DNA of 64,000 bases from Pedobacter steynii (GCF_001721645.1 NZ_CP017141.1:5456001-5520000), one strand, 5' to 3'. Counted from the stretch's first letter, positions 9,151-17,524 are shown. Program-made: numbers and translations. Notes: generated by a model not told the origin, from the sequence alone.

Positions 9151-10104
9151 TTAGAGCAGTTTTAATAACTCTTCTTTTTTAGCGGCATATTCTGTCTCAG
9201 TTATTAGTTGCATATTAAAAAGTTCCTTTAAGTTTTTGAGTCTTCCCAATACATCTTCCGCCGGCCTTGTTTTATCCTGAACGATTCCATTGGGAGACAT
9301 ATTCATAATCATTCCCATGGCCAGACCTTGTCTTGCTGTATCGGCCATTTCAGAATGATCTTTATCCATTGCATTGGCAATACTGAATTGAGAATATTTA
9401 TGAATGTCTGTGATCATATTCATACCCGTTACCTTGTCATAATACTTCAGCACTTCGTCTGGTAAGGTAACGCTGGTAATGGTGAATTGTGTGATGTCAA
9501 TCCCAAATCCGGTGAAAAAGGATTGAATTAAAGGTCTTATCTTTTCATTCAGCTCGGAAATATTTCCCGCGACATCCATCACCGCTATTTTTTCCTGCGC
9601 CAATACTTCTGCAAATTTAGGGGCAATGAAATCACGTAATTGTAACTCCAGTTCTGCAATACCAAGATTGGGATAAGTGCCTGCATATTCTTTAAAGAAG
9701 AGGCCGATATCGTTAATCCTGATATTGTAGTTGCCGAATGCCCGGACACGTACCTGTCCGAAATTCTCATCCCTCATTAGTATCGGGCTTGGCGTTCCCC
9801 ATCTGAGATTCACAAATTGATGGGTGTTGAAAAAATAGATATCTGCTTTGAAAGGACTTTCAAACCCGTATTTCCATCCCTTTAAAGCAGATAGTATAGG
9901 AATGTTTTCTGTTTTTAGAGTATGTTTTCCAGCAGAAAAAACATCGGCAAGATGTCCTTCATTCAACATCAATGCCTGCTGACTTTCTCTGACGGTCAAT
10001 ACTGCGCCATTTTTGATTTCCTTATCTGCATCCGCAAATTTCCACATCAGCATATTTGGATGTGGACTAAGGGATTCAATAATTTCTATAAATGGTAATG
10101 CCAT
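9151..10104 (-). CDS. SPFH-domain protein with C-terminal SHOCT-like motif
   Basis: This 317-residue protein belongs to the SPFH/YdjI group often labelled virion-core-like. The SPFH region spans about residues 20-230 (VRESQQALMLNEGHLADVFSAG, FGQVRVRAFGNYNIRI, VLAQEKIAVMDVAGNI). The final 30 residues, LGRLKNLKELFNMQLITETEYAAKKEELL, are a SHOCT-type helix pair, an oligomerisation element. There is no signal peptide or long membrane helix. It is the first gene of the operon that runs to 7483. A terminator-like hairpin lies just 14 bp before the start codon, suggesting attenuation. A membrane-stress scaffold role is inferred from the family. Confidence 0.8.
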   Translation of the reverse strand: MALPFIEIIESLSPHPNMLMWKFADADKEIKNGAVLTVRESQQALMLNEGHLADVFSAGKHTLKTENIPILSALKGWKYGFESPFKADIYFFNTHQFVNLRWGTPSPILMRDENFGQVRVRAFGNYNIRINDIGLFFKEYAGTYPNLGIAELELQLRDFIAPKFAEVLAQEKIAVMDVAGNISELNEKIRPLIQSFFTGFGIDITQFTITSVTLPDEVLKYYDKVTGMNMITDIHKYSQFSIANAMDKDHSEMADTARQGLAMGMIMNMSPNGIVQDKTRPAEDVLGRLKNLKELFNMQLITETEYAAKKEELLKLL

Positions 10105-10117
10105 AATTACTGGTTTT

Positions 10118-10168
10118 TAAAAAGCCACCACCAGGTAGGGGCCCTGGCAGTGGCATGGGGGCTTTTTA
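10118..10168 (-). promoter_or_regulatory. terminator-like leader hairpin before the SPFH operon (possible attenuator)
   Basis: On the minus strand CCAC-tg-CCAGG (10153-10143) pairs with CCTGG-tg-GTGG (10135-10125) and is followed at once by CTTTTT (10124-10119). An outer arm, AAAAAGCC with GGCTTTTT, can close the whole element. It ends 14 bp before the ATG at 10104. It could be an attenuator or the end of a short upstream transcript. Confidence 0.55.
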
Positions 10169-10225
10169 GTAAAGATCCTGTAGTTTGTTGGTAATCTTAA
10201 ATTTTTACATGCTACATAGTATCTA

Positions 10226-10239
10226 CGGTAAGCCTACCG
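10226..10239. promoter_or_regulatory. dyad CGGTA-N4-TACCG in a divergent promoter region
   Basis: A perfect 5-bp inverted repeat, CGGTAAGCCTACCG, lies between the SPFH operon (minus) and the TPR-HTH gene (plus), 122 bp and 80 bp from their starts. It is a possible operator; no regulator can be assigned. Confidence 0.3.
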
Positions 10240-10318
10240 ACGACTACAATATGACTACAGATTTTGATGTCATTTACATTTTGTATCGATTCTAATCAAT
10301 TTGTATTATTTTCATGGC

Positions 10319-12202
10319 ATGAAATCCTCCCTGTTTAAGTCGTTATTTTGCAGTTTCCTTTGTCTGTTCGTGTCGAATGTATTTTCACAGTCAGTTTTAA
10401 CCGATAGTCTAAATACAGCAATAAAAAAATCAACTACAGATCCTAAAGAAAAGTCAAGGTTATTGACCCGTTTGTCGGAAGTGTACCGGTTAAACAAAGA
10501 CGATAGAATGGCGACCATAACAGGGAAAGAAAGTGTGGCCTTCGCTTTGAAAAACGAAAATTATGAGGAGGCCGTAAAGGCCTGGACAGTACTTACCAAT
10601 ATTTACGCAATCACTCAGCAGTTCTCTGCTATGAAAGCATCGAGTGATTCAGCTTTAATCATGGCACGTGAACACCATCAACCCATCTCAATGGCTTATG
10701 CCTGGTATGGAAAGGCGTTGTTATACAAAGCCTTATCTAATGCAGATGAAGTAGTTAAGTATTGTCAGCTGGCATTGAAAGCTCTGGGGAACGTCGATGA
10801 TCCCTATTTGTTGTCTAAGATCTACTATCAGCTTTATGCGGTGAATTCAGGCTGGAATAATGTAGCTAAGGTGAACCTATACGCCCGTAAAGCGAGTGAA
10901 AATGCTTGGAAAGCAATGGATTATAATGCCTTAAGTAATGCTTATACGGCCTTGTCTGTAGCATATGAATACAATTATGCTGCTTCGAAAGAAAAAAACG
11001 ACCTGGATAGTATTTTGTTTTATCTGAACAAAGCAGAAGTGCTTTATAAGCAATATCCTGGGAAGGTAGCTGATCATACTTACGCCATTGGTTGTATCAA
11101 TATGGCCAGTTACTACCTTAAATATTTTCCGGAAAGCGATCCTTCGGCTAAAAAGAATGGAATCCGGTATGCAAATAAAGCACGGGCTGTATTAAAGGAC
11201 GGCTTGAGAAATCAGCAAATCATAGCCAGCAGCCTGGGGATATTAAGCGAGTATGCCAGACAGGAGGGGGATCTTGTATCGATGGAACGCTACCTGCTTG
11301 GGGCCTACGAGGTGATGAAGACAGAAAAAGATCCGTCTTTTTATACCTGGATTAATGTAGCACAGGCCTTGGCTGATATGTATGAGAAGAAAGGAGCCTA
11401 TCCCAAAGCATTGGGCTTTCAAAAGCTGGTCACGGAATACAATAGTAAGAGCTTTAACAAAGAGCAGGCGATGAATGCTCAAAAATTGGAAATACAATAC
11501 GATACTGAAAAGAAAAACAATGAAATGCTGGTGCTGAAGGAGCGGGAAAGTAGCAGGCGGTTACAGTCCGTTTTATACGGCTGTGTTGCTGTTGCATTAC
11601 TGATTGGATTGGTGTTCTTATTTCGTTCTTACCATTTCAAATTGCGTTATTCCGTGCAATTAGAGAAACAATTGAAGCTGGAAAAGCAGGAATCAGACAT
11701 GCGGATTATGCTGGAAAAAGAAGAACGGGCAAGGTTGAAAGCCGAACAGCGCCTAATGGAAACTGAACAGCAGCAGTTGAAAAAGGAAGTAATGGCAAAT
11801 GTGTTACAAATTGATCATAAAAATCAGATGTTACACCACATTAAGACGCAGTTAAATGATGGGGATTCCATAAACATGCATAAAATATTAAGATCGGAAT
11901 CGATGCTGGACCTTAACTTTGATCAGGCAAAATTACAGATCCAGCAGGTACACCCGGACTTTTTTCAGTTGTTAACGGAACGGGCTCAACAAAAGCTGAC
12001 GCCTCTTGACCTTAAGTTATGCGCTTGCCTGCATTTAAACATGGATACGAGACAAATTGCTCAGCTCATGCATGTGGAAGCGAAAAGCGTCAGGATGAGC
12101 CGTTACCGGATCAAGCAAAAACTAGGTCTTTCAAAGGATGATGATCTTAATGTTTTTATACAGCAACTGGGTAAAAATCAAACCGGAGCAAAAGCCATTT
12201 AA
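10319..12202 (+). CDS. TPR / coiled-coil membrane regulator with LuxR-like HTH
   Basis: I use the ATG at 10319, which gives 627 residues and a clean signal peptide (MKSSLFKSLFCSFLCLFVSNVFSQ). A longer reading would need a TTG at 10301. Periplasmic TPR-like helices span about residues 30-400. One transmembrane segment (LYGCVAVALLIGLVFLF) follows near residue 430, then a cytoplasmic coiled coil. The C-terminal HTH of about 60 residues (TPLDLKLCACLHLNMDTRQIAQLMHVEAKSVRMSRYRIKQKL) is LuxR/GerE-like. This is the Bacteroidota one-protein sensor-regulator layout. Its targets are unknown. It converges on the next gene with only 5 bp between stops. Confidence 0.8.
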   Translation: MKSSLFKSLFCSFLCLFVSNVFSQSVLTDSLNTAIKKSTTDPKEKSRLLTRLSEVYRLNKDDRMATITGKESVAFALKNENYEEAVKAWTVLTNIYAITQQFSAMKASSDSALIMAREHHQPISMAYAWYGKALLYKALSNADEVVKYCQLALKALGNVDDPYLLSKIYYQLYAVNSGWNNVAKVNLYARKASENAWKAMDYNALSNAYTALSVAYEYNYAASKEKNDLDSILFYLNKAEVLYKQYPGKVADHTYAIGCINMASYYLKYFPESDPSAKKNGIRYANKARAVLKDGLRNQQIIASSLGILSEYARQEGDLVSMERYLLGAYEVMKTEKDPSFYTWINVAQALADMYEKKGAYPKALGFQKLVTEYNSKSFNKEQAMNAQKLEIQYDTEKKNNEMLVLKERESSRRLQSVLYGCVAVALLIGLVFLFRSYHFKLRYSVQLEKQLKLEKQESDMRIMLEKEERARLKAEQRLMETEQQQLKKEVMANVLQIDHKNQMLHHIKTQLNDGDSINMHKILRSESMLDLNFDQAKLQIQQVHPDFFQLLTERAQQKLTPLDLKLCACLHLNMDTRQIAQLMHVEAKSVRMSRYRIKQKLGLSKDDDLNVFIQQLGKNQTGAKAI

Positions 12203-12207
12203 AGTCT

Positions 12208-13143
12208 TTATTTAATAAAGGTTCCAGTGATGTTACCGATGACATCCGGCAGGTATACGGCGTTACCATTTTTCCAGTAAGTTGCTTTTCCTTCCAGGTA
12301 ACCGGCAACATAAACGTCCTGACCAGATACGGACATGGCACTTACTCCGGCACCTTCTTTACCATCGGTTAACCTGGTTGGTTGTCCGTTTTTCCAGCTC
12401 ACTGCAATGTTTATTCCCTCTGGATTTCTCTCGAAACCAGCAACATACACATCATTACCGGATACTGAAATTGCTTTTGCGCTTGTTCCTGTAGCAAGTA
12501 TGGTTTCTTTTCCATTTTCGTTCTTTCCTTTACCTGCTACATAAACATCCGTTCCCGAAACCGCAATTCCATTGGCCTCGGAGCCCGGGTTTGCCGTTGC
12601 CAGTTTGGTTGCTTGCCCATTTTTCCAATAGGTAGCCACATAATCTCCATTGTCGTCGATCTGATAACCGGAAATATATACTTCTCCAGCAGCCACAACA
12701 ATATCTGTCAGCGTAATTTCTTCACCCATTTTTGTGGCAATACCATTTTTCCAGTACATCGCAATGGGCCCATTGTTTCCAATAACATGCACATCAGAAC
12801 CTGAAGCTGTCAGGGCAACTGCCTTTGCATAGGTTTTACCATCGGTTAGTACGGTTGCTTTTCCGTTCTTCCAATAGTGAGCAACTGGTTCTCCTTCGTT
12901 GTTATTTACATATCCGGCTACGTATTCATCATCCCCTGATACTGCGATATCTAAAGCTTCTGCGAAATTTTTTCCATCAGTTAATTTCATTGTTTGGCCA
13001 TTTTTCCAATAGTTAACAAAATTTGACGCTCCGGAGTGATCAGTGTAAGTCAGGTACAACCCGGGAGTAGATTGGGCTTTGAGCGAAGTGTTCAGCACAA
13101 TGCAAAAAAGAACCAGATAGACTGAAGGCAGAATGTTTTTCAT
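12208..13143 (-). CDS. secreted repeat protein, probable beta-propeller
   Basis: This 311-residue protein has a signal peptide (MKNILPSVYLVLFCIVLNTSLKAQ). At least six repeats of about 45 residues follow, each with an AISVSGNDVYVAGY-type strand pair and most with a YWKNGQ-x-T/KLTDG turn. Regular strands of this kind suggest a beta-propeller. There are no catalytic motifs and the function is unknown. The ATG at 13143 is followed downstream by no clear terminator; the gene ends 5 bp from the convergent TPR-HTH gene. Confidence 0.6.
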   Translation of the reverse strand: MKNILPSVYLVLFCIVLNTSLKAQSTPGLYLTYTDHSGASNFVNYWKNGQTMKLTDGKNFAEALDIAVSGDDEYVAGYVNNNEGEPVAHYWKNGKATVLTDGKTYAKAVALTASGSDVHVIGNNGPIAMYWKNGIATKMGEEITLTDIVVAAGEVYISGYQIDDNGDYVATYWKNGQATKLATANPGSEANGIAVSGTDVYVAGKGKNENGKETILATGTSAKAISVSGNDVYVAGFERNPEGINIAVSWKNGQPTRLTDGKEGAGVSAMSVSGQDVYVAGYLEGKATYWKNGNAVYLPDVIGNITGTFIK

Positions 13144-13285
13144 TATTAGTTGTTTTTTTATTTTAAAGGAATATCAATTGCCTGCAAAGCTAGTTTAATT
13201 GCTAAAAAAAATCAAAAAAGATTCAAGCAGCCTTATTGAGCAGATATTTGCTCTAAAATTAGGTAACAAGAATAATTATATATTT

Positions 13286-13316
13286 TTTGGATGCTAATTA
13301 TTTTAGTATATTTTTG
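13286..13316 (+). promoter_or_regulatory. consensus Bacteroidota promoter of the CoiA-like gene
   Basis: TTTG at 13286-13289, a 19-bp spacer, and TATTTTTG at 13309-13316 match the Bacteroidota housekeeping promoter consensus exactly. Transcription should begin near 13323, about 24 nt before the ATG at 13347. That rules out the TTG at 13287 as the start. Confidence 0.75.
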
Positions 13317-13346
13317 TTCCTGCTAAAATTCATCTGGAGTCATAAT

Positions 13347-13961
13347 ATGGAATCTAATTCTCCCTTATTGAGATATTATCCTGGAGAAACGCCCTGGCAT
13401 CGCAATTGGAAGAAAGCGTTTCCTCCTTCTTTCAGAGAAGTTTCGTTTATGGATCAAACATTGGGTGAGCTGCATCGGGCTGATGTACATACGCCTTGCG
13501 GAACCACACTGGAGTTCCAGAATTCTCCGATTTGCATAGACGAACTGAGGAGCAGAGAATCATTTTATCCCAATTTGGTCTGGATCCTTAATGGAAAGAA
13601 ATTCAAAGGATTTAAAATTCTGAAAAGCTTGCCAGATGTGGATGATGTTCGACTTTCAGCTTATGAATTTTGCCTTAGTGATCATCTTTCTGTGATCAGA
13701 AAGTCAGACCTGTTGCAGGCCAAACCAAAGATTTTAAATTTCCACCATCCGGAGGTTAAAGGAATACCTTTTACTTCCTATTATTATTCTTTTTGCTGGA
13801 AACACCCACATCGTGTCTGGTATGAGGCAAAAGCACCTATTATTGTGGATTTAGGAGGACATTTCCTGTATCAGTTAAAACAGCGGAGACAACTTTCCGG
13901 CGATTATGCTTATCTACATATGATTCCCAGGAAATCTTTTATTGAAAAGTATGTCATTTAG
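13347..13961 (+). CDS. CoiA-like competence/nuclease family protein
   Basis: The ATG at 13347 gives 204 residues and lies just downstream of a consensus promoter; an upstream TTG (13287) would overlap that promoter. The core HRNWKKAFP...REVSF...ELHRADVHTPCGTTLEFQNSPI matches the CoiA-like nuclease core, where E, D and E-x-Q form a PD-(D/E)XK-like site. The following R-x-x-FYPNLVWILNG stretch is also typical. B. subtilis CoiA helps process DNA during transformation, but Bacteroidota homologues occur without competence loci, so the role here is open. It is a single-gene unit ended by a shared bidirectional terminator. Confidence 0.65.
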   Translation: MESNSPLLRYYPGETPWHRNWKKAFPPSFREVSFMDQTLGELHRADVHTPCGTTLEFQNSPICIDELRSRESFYPNLVWILNGKKFKGFKILKSLPDVDDVRLSAYEFCLSDHLSVIRKSDLLQAKPKILNFHHPEVKGIPFTSYYYSFCWKHPHRVWYEAKAPIIVDLGGHFLYQLKQRRQLSGDYAYLHMIPRKSFIEKYVI

Positions 13962-13964
13962 ATC

Positions 13965-14025
13965 CGGATCCGCATTTTCTCCTTCCTAATCGGGGGAATT
14001 AAAAAGGAGGGAAATACGGGATCCG
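13965..14025. terminator. bidirectional terminator hairpin
   Basis: CGGATCC near 13965 pairs with GGATCCG at 14019-14025. Inner CTCCTT and AAGGAG also pair. It lies between the convergent stops at 13961 and 14029. T-tracts are short, so efficiency is uncertain. Confidence 0.6.
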
Positions 14026-14028
14026 TTT

Positions 14029-14502
14029 CTATGATTTCTTTTTACCAAGGTTGACTGCAATTTTTCCGTCTTCGAGACCTTCCAGGTTTTTATCTGCAAG
14101 AATATCTTTTGAGCCTGACTTTTGTATCAGTTTTAACAGGTCTTCTGAAGAACCACTATGCTGAACATCAATGGTGGAGCCTGCGGCATTGTATTTAATT
14201 TTAGTGCTTTCTACACCTGTACATTTCTGAATATTTTCATTGAGTGTTTTTAGGGTGCTAAAATCAATTCCGGTCAGGGTGATGACGGTGGTTGCTCCCG
14301 TAGATTCGGGGTCTGTAGTCTTTTTCTTTTTAGAAAGAAAACCGAACAACTTGTCGCCGGTCCCTTTGGTACGGTCGGCCGCATTTGCGGCCTTGTCGAC
14401 TTTGCCTAATGCTTTGTCAATTTTATCAAATACGCTTTGAGCTTTTAGCGATGTGCTACAGAATACCATCAGTGCAAAACACATCATTGGAATAATTTTC
14501 AT
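14029..14502 (-). CDS. small secreted protein, candidate response-regulator target
   Basis: This 157-residue protein has a signal peptide (MKIIPMMCFALMVFCSTSLKAQ), a Lys-rich middle (FGFLSKKKK), and an 80-residue C-terminal alpha/beta domain beginning at TVITLTGIDFSTLKTLNENI. I do not recognise the family. The promoter region (14551-14621) has the same two dyads and -7 box, at the same spacing, as the two sRNA candidates beyond the neighbouring two-component system, and it follows the response regulator on the same strand. It is therefore the best protein-coding candidate target of that system. Confidence 0.6.
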   Translation of the reverse strand: MKIIPMMCFALMVFCSTSLKAQSVFDKIDKALGKVDKAANAADRTKGTGDKLFGFLSKKKKTTDPESTGATTVITLTGIDFSTLKTLNENIQKCTGVESTKIKYNAAGSTIDVQHSGSSEDLLKLIQKSGSKDILADKNLEGLEDGKIAVNLGKKKS

Positions 14503-14550
14503 GTTGGTTTTATTTTCGGGGTTTAACTCTTGTTGGTTAGATTGTTACCT

Positions 14551-14621
14551 CAAAAATATCTAGTATTTGACTGCTTAACAATACCCGAAAACATGGCTTT
14601 ATTTCTACCTGATTCCAGGTA
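14551..14621 (-). promoter_or_regulatory. double-dyad promoter module, copy 1
   Basis: On the minus strand: TACCTGATTCCAGGTA read at 14606-14621 (perfect 6-bp dyad, N4), then AGCC-N8-GGGT (14598-14583), then TATTTTTG (14558-14551). Dyad starts are 23 nt apart and the -7 box begins 25 nt after the second dyad ends. The -33 position reads TTGT, not TTTG, which fits an activator-dependent promoter. It drives the secreted gene starting at 14502. Confidence 0.75.
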
Positions 14622-14634
14622 TTGGTCAGATTTT

Positions 14635-15270
14635 TTATACAAGTCCCTGATCCATAGCTGCTTTTATTAGTGAGGCTACGTTTTTGACCTGAAATTTCTG
14701 CAGGAGGTTTTTACGATGGGTTTCTACTGTTAAAGGACTTAAATGCAGGCGCTCGGCAATGACGGGGGTGGTGAGTCCCTGAGAGATGAGGCAGAGGATT
14801 TCTTTTTCTCTTTTGGTGAGTTGCGCGGGGGCATCCAGTTCATTCATGGTTGGTTGTGCCATGATTTCTTTTACGGCATTGCTGAAAGTAATTCTTCCCT
14901 GAAGCGCATCGTTAATACAAGTGATTAATTCCACGGAAGATATGTTTTTCAACATATAACCCGTTGCCCCATTTTGTAGCATTTGAAGAATCATACTTCG
15001 TTGACTGTGATTACTTAAAGCAAGCACATGTGTATGAGGGGAGATTTTCTTGATTTCCTTACACAACTCGATGCCATTAGCATCCGGAAGGGTAATGTCC
15101 AGTAGAACCACATCCACTTTATTCTCCTTTAAAAAGGCGATAAAAGTAGCGCCGAGGGTAAAACATCCGGCAATTTCTATCCCATCCAGATCCGTGAGTA
15201 GCTTTTGTAGTCCTTCAAGGACAATGAGGTGATCATCTACTATAGCTAATGTTGCTTTGTCAGTCCACAT
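14635..15270 (-). CDS. NarL/LuxR-type response regulator
   Basis: This 211-residue protein has an N-terminal receiver domain with the acidic pocket VDD (12-13), phospho-acceptor Asp58 (VVLLDITLPD) and the KN pair in MLKNISS. The C-terminal GerE/LuxR HTH reads LTKREKEILCLISQGLTTPVIAERLHLSPLTVETHRKNLLQKF. The start codon overlaps the end of the upstream histidine kinase by 11 bp, so the two form an operon. NarL-type regulators bind inverted repeats. The three dyad-containing promoters next to this operon are the natural candidate targets. Confidence 0.92.
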   Translation of the reverse strand: MWTDKATLAIVDDHLIVLEGLQKLLTDLDGIEIAGCFTLGATFIAFLKENKVDVVLLDITLPDANGIELCKEIKKISPHTHVLALSNHSQRSMILQMLQNGATGYMLKNISSVELITCINDALQGRITFSNAVKEIMAQPTMNELDAPAQLTKREKEILCLISQGLTTPVIAERLHLSPLTVETHRKNLLQKFQVKNVASLIKAAMDQGLV

Positions 15271-17251
15271 GTAATTCTATATTAATAATAGTGCCTTCGT
15301 TAATTGTTGATTCTATTTCCATTTTGCCCTTCAGGAAGCCCACTCTGTTTCTGATATTGTTTAAACCTGTTCCGTTTTCTGCATGGGCTGAGTTCAGTTC
15401 AAATCCCTTGCCATTATCTTCCTGAGTGATGAAGAACATATGACCATTTTTACTGCATTGCAATAGAATTTTTGTCGCCTGGGCATGACGGATCGCGTTT
15501 GCCAGCATCTCCTGCACAATCCGGTAAATGGTGATTTGCGTTTGTTCCGGAATGGGGCCATCAATTTCAAATGCCTGAAAATCTATTTTAGTACTATTGG
15601 TCATCAGCGTTTCGCAGAGGTCTTTTAATGCAGTTTTCAGGCCGAAATTGAGTAGATTTTCGGGCATCATATTGTGTGCAATCCGACGTAGCTCTGTTAC
15701 TGAATTGTCCAGCTGGCCAATAACCTTACGCAGGTTTGCTCTCTGGCCGTCAGAGGGTGGGTTCTCCAGTTGTCCGGAAAGGTTGATTTTGGCTCCGGCA
15801 AGCATTCCTCCCAATCCATCATGAAGGTCTCTTGCCAACCTGCGTCGTTCCTGTTCTTCGCCTTCCAGCATCGCCTGACTATATTGAAGTTGTTGTTGCT
15901 GTGCAATTTCATTTAAATGTTGTTGATGGCTCAGTTCTTTCTGTGCCAGCAGTTTTCTATTGTTCCGATAATACAGCAGTGAAAAAGCGGCTACAATCAA
16001 TAGAAAGAAACTTATAGATCCCAATAACCAGCTGATGAGGCGATTGTTTTTTGCTGCCAGTGCCGCCTGTACATTGTTGGCTTTTAATTCGTTGATTTCT
16101 TTTTGTTTTTCAGTGTTTTTATACTTTATTTCCAACGCGTTGACTTCGCTTTTTAATTTACCATGAAAGATGCTGTCGCTAAGTTTGCTGTAGCGATCCA
16201 TCCAATCGTATGCAAGACTCATTTTGCCAAGGCCCTTATAGGTAATCGCCATTCCGTGATAAAGCTGTAACCTATTGATGGAGAGCTTCATCATTGGAGG
16301 TTTTTCCATCAAATAGACCAATACCGTCCTGGCTTTTTCAAAATCCTTATCGTAATAACTGGCATAAAATTTTTGCAGGAGTAGTCGTTGTTCTTTATAA
16401 GCTATTTTAAGCTTTTTGGAAAGGGTGATTCCTTTTTCAATACTGGATAATGCCTTTTTAAACTGATCGCCCACGGTGAAATACAATCCTTCAGCAGCGT
16501 AATAATCAAGCAGGTGCTCTGATTCCGGATAGGGTAGTAGCATGCGCCAGGTATGGTCCAATACCGCTCTTGCTTTAGGATTTTTTCCTGATAAAGTATA
16601 GTTTTCAGCAATGACATGATAAGCGCTGACCAGTTCAGCAGAACTCGCCTTATCCTTTTTGAAAAGTTCGATTGCTTTCAGGCCGTAAGTTTCAGCTTTA
16701 TCATACTCGGCGGCATTCTTAAAGATGTTGGAGAGAATCAAATAACAGCTGCCTATAAAAGGTTTGTCACCAGCTTTTTCGGCGAGGGGAAGGCTTTTAT
16801 TGAATACAATGTCGGTGAGTACATCATACTTGTCTTTTTTAAATTGCAGGATTCCATATTCATACCATGCCTTTGCTCTAAAGAGGTAAGCATCTCTTGT
16901 AGAATAACTGCGGAGTTGCAGTTCTGTTTTCCTAAAGATTTTTTCGCTTTTATCCGGATAGACGCGGGCGAGAAAATAGGCTTCATAAAATTGATAGAGT
17001 ATTTTTAAGTAGGCGGATTGATGCGCAAGCAGCTTTCCTTGTTGTAAATAGTTTTCAGTTTTGAGGCTGTCTTTGTAGGCCCAGTATCTGGATAATTCAA
17101 ACTTTGCTCTTGCTTTAATGCTATCTGTTTTCGCCTGACTGGCTGTAGAACCCAGACTGTCCAGATAAAACTGCTCATTTAAAGGTACCTGACCTTTACA
17201 CCATGACATGGTGCTGAGCAGGACTAAAATGAGCACTATACGTTTAAGCAT
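15260..17251 (-). CDS. TPR-containing sensor histidine kinase (HisKA_3)
   Basis: The ATG at 17251 gives 663 residues with a signal peptide (MLKRIVLILVLLSTMSWCKG). An ATG at 17272 and a TTG at 17278 are less likely. The periplasmic part of about 380 residues is TPR-like. One transmembrane helix (LISWLLGSISFFLLIVAAFSLLYY) precedes a cytoplasmic coiled coil. The HisKA_3 motif is RRLARDLHDGLGGMLAGAKINL with His as phospho-acceptor, and the ATPase domain has QEMLANAIRHAQA and DNGKGF...GTGLNNIRNRV. It is co-transcribed with the response regulator downstream. Its start lies about 50 bp from the dyad at 17303-17318, so divergent autoregulation is possible. Confidence 0.9.
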   Translation of the reverse strand: MLKRIVLILVLLSTMSWCKGQVPLNEQFYLDSLGSTASQAKTDSIKARAKFELSRYWAYKDSLKTENYLQQGKLLAHQSAYLKILYQFYEAYFLARVYPDKSEKIFRKTELQLRSYSTRDAYLFRAKAWYEYGILQFKKDKYDVLTDIVFNKSLPLAEKAGDKPFIGSCYLILSNIFKNAAEYDKAETYGLKAIELFKKDKASSAELVSAYHVIAENYTLSGKNPKARAVLDHTWRMLLPYPESEHLLDYYAAEGLYFTVGDQFKKALSSIEKGITLSKKLKIAYKEQRLLLQKFYASYYDKDFEKARTVLVYLMEKPPMMKLSINRLQLYHGMAITYKGLGKMSLAYDWMDRYSKLSDSIFHGKLKSEVNALEIKYKNTEKQKEINELKANNVQAALAAKNNRLISWLLGSISFFLLIVAAFSLLYYRNNRKLLAQKELSHQQHLNEIAQQQQLQYSQAMLEGEEQERRRLARDLHDGLGGMLAGAKINLSGQLENPPSDGQRANLRKVIGQLDNSVTELRRIAHNMMPENLLNFGLKTALKDLCETLMTNSTKIDFQAFEIDGPIPEQTQITIYRIVQEMLANAIRHAQATKILLQCSKNGHMFFITQEDNGKGFELNSAHAENGTGLNNIRNRVGFLKGKMEIESTINEGTIINIELHVD

Positions 17252-17302
17252 ATGCACAAGTATATGGAACATTTCCAAAAATGCCCGGTTTCGGTTAAAA
17301 AA

Positions 17303-17374
17303 TACCTGGAAGCAGGTAGCTGTAAAACCCTCATAATTGGGGATACTTCTTACCGATCTGTAATTGTATTTTTG
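17303..17374 (+). promoter_or_regulatory. double-dyad promoter module, copy 2 (sRNA A)
   Basis: TACCTGGAAGCAGGTA (17303-17318) is a perfect 6-bp dyad. ACCC-N8-GGGG (17327-17342) follows, then TATTTTTG (17367-17374). Dyad starts are 24 nt apart; the -7 box begins 25 nt after the second dyad ends. No TTTG -33 box is present (TACT), which fits activator dependence. No plus-strand protein gene follows. Confidence 0.75.
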
Positions 17375-17379
17375 AAAGT

Positions 17380-17466
17380 ACGATTAGATCTATGTTGAAA
17401 TAGGATCAATAGATTTTTCTTTTAGAAAAATCTGGAACAAAAGCCCTTAACCGGGCTTTTGTTGTT
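17380..17466 (+). ncRNA. candidate small RNA A
   Basis: A transcript starting about 6 nt after the -7 box would run about 87 nt. It has a 9-bp hairpin (AGATTTTTC 17411-17419 with GAAAAATCT 17425-17433) and then an 11-bp intrinsic terminator (17436-17446 with 17453-17463, GGGC core) followed by GTTATT. It has no ORF longer than three codons. Its 5' segment shares ATTAGATCT and a later GATCA with sRNA B, and the order hairpin-hairpin-TTAGTTAAT is also shared. Function is unknown; base-pairing regulation by the unpaired 5' part is inferred. Confidence 0.6.
17436..17463 (+). terminator. intrinsic terminator of sRNA A
   Basis: An 11-bp stem, AACAAAAGCCC with GGGCTTTTGTT, has a 6-nt loop and continues into GTTATT. 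The arms are symmetrical, so it could also stop minus-strand transcripts. Confidence 0.8.
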
Positions 17467-17524
17467 ATTAGTTAATTAACATTACGATTGAGCTGCAAAT
17501 GCAGAGCTCAGCTGTAAAAGGTTA

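Noticed and set aside
13287..13346. TTG at 13287 as the start of the CoiA-like gene
   Set aside because: It lies inside the -33 box of a consensus promoter, upstream of the expected transcription start; ATG 13347 is used.
16616..17008. 130-codon plus-strand ORF
   Set aside because: It is antisense to the TPR region of the sensor kinase and lacks support.
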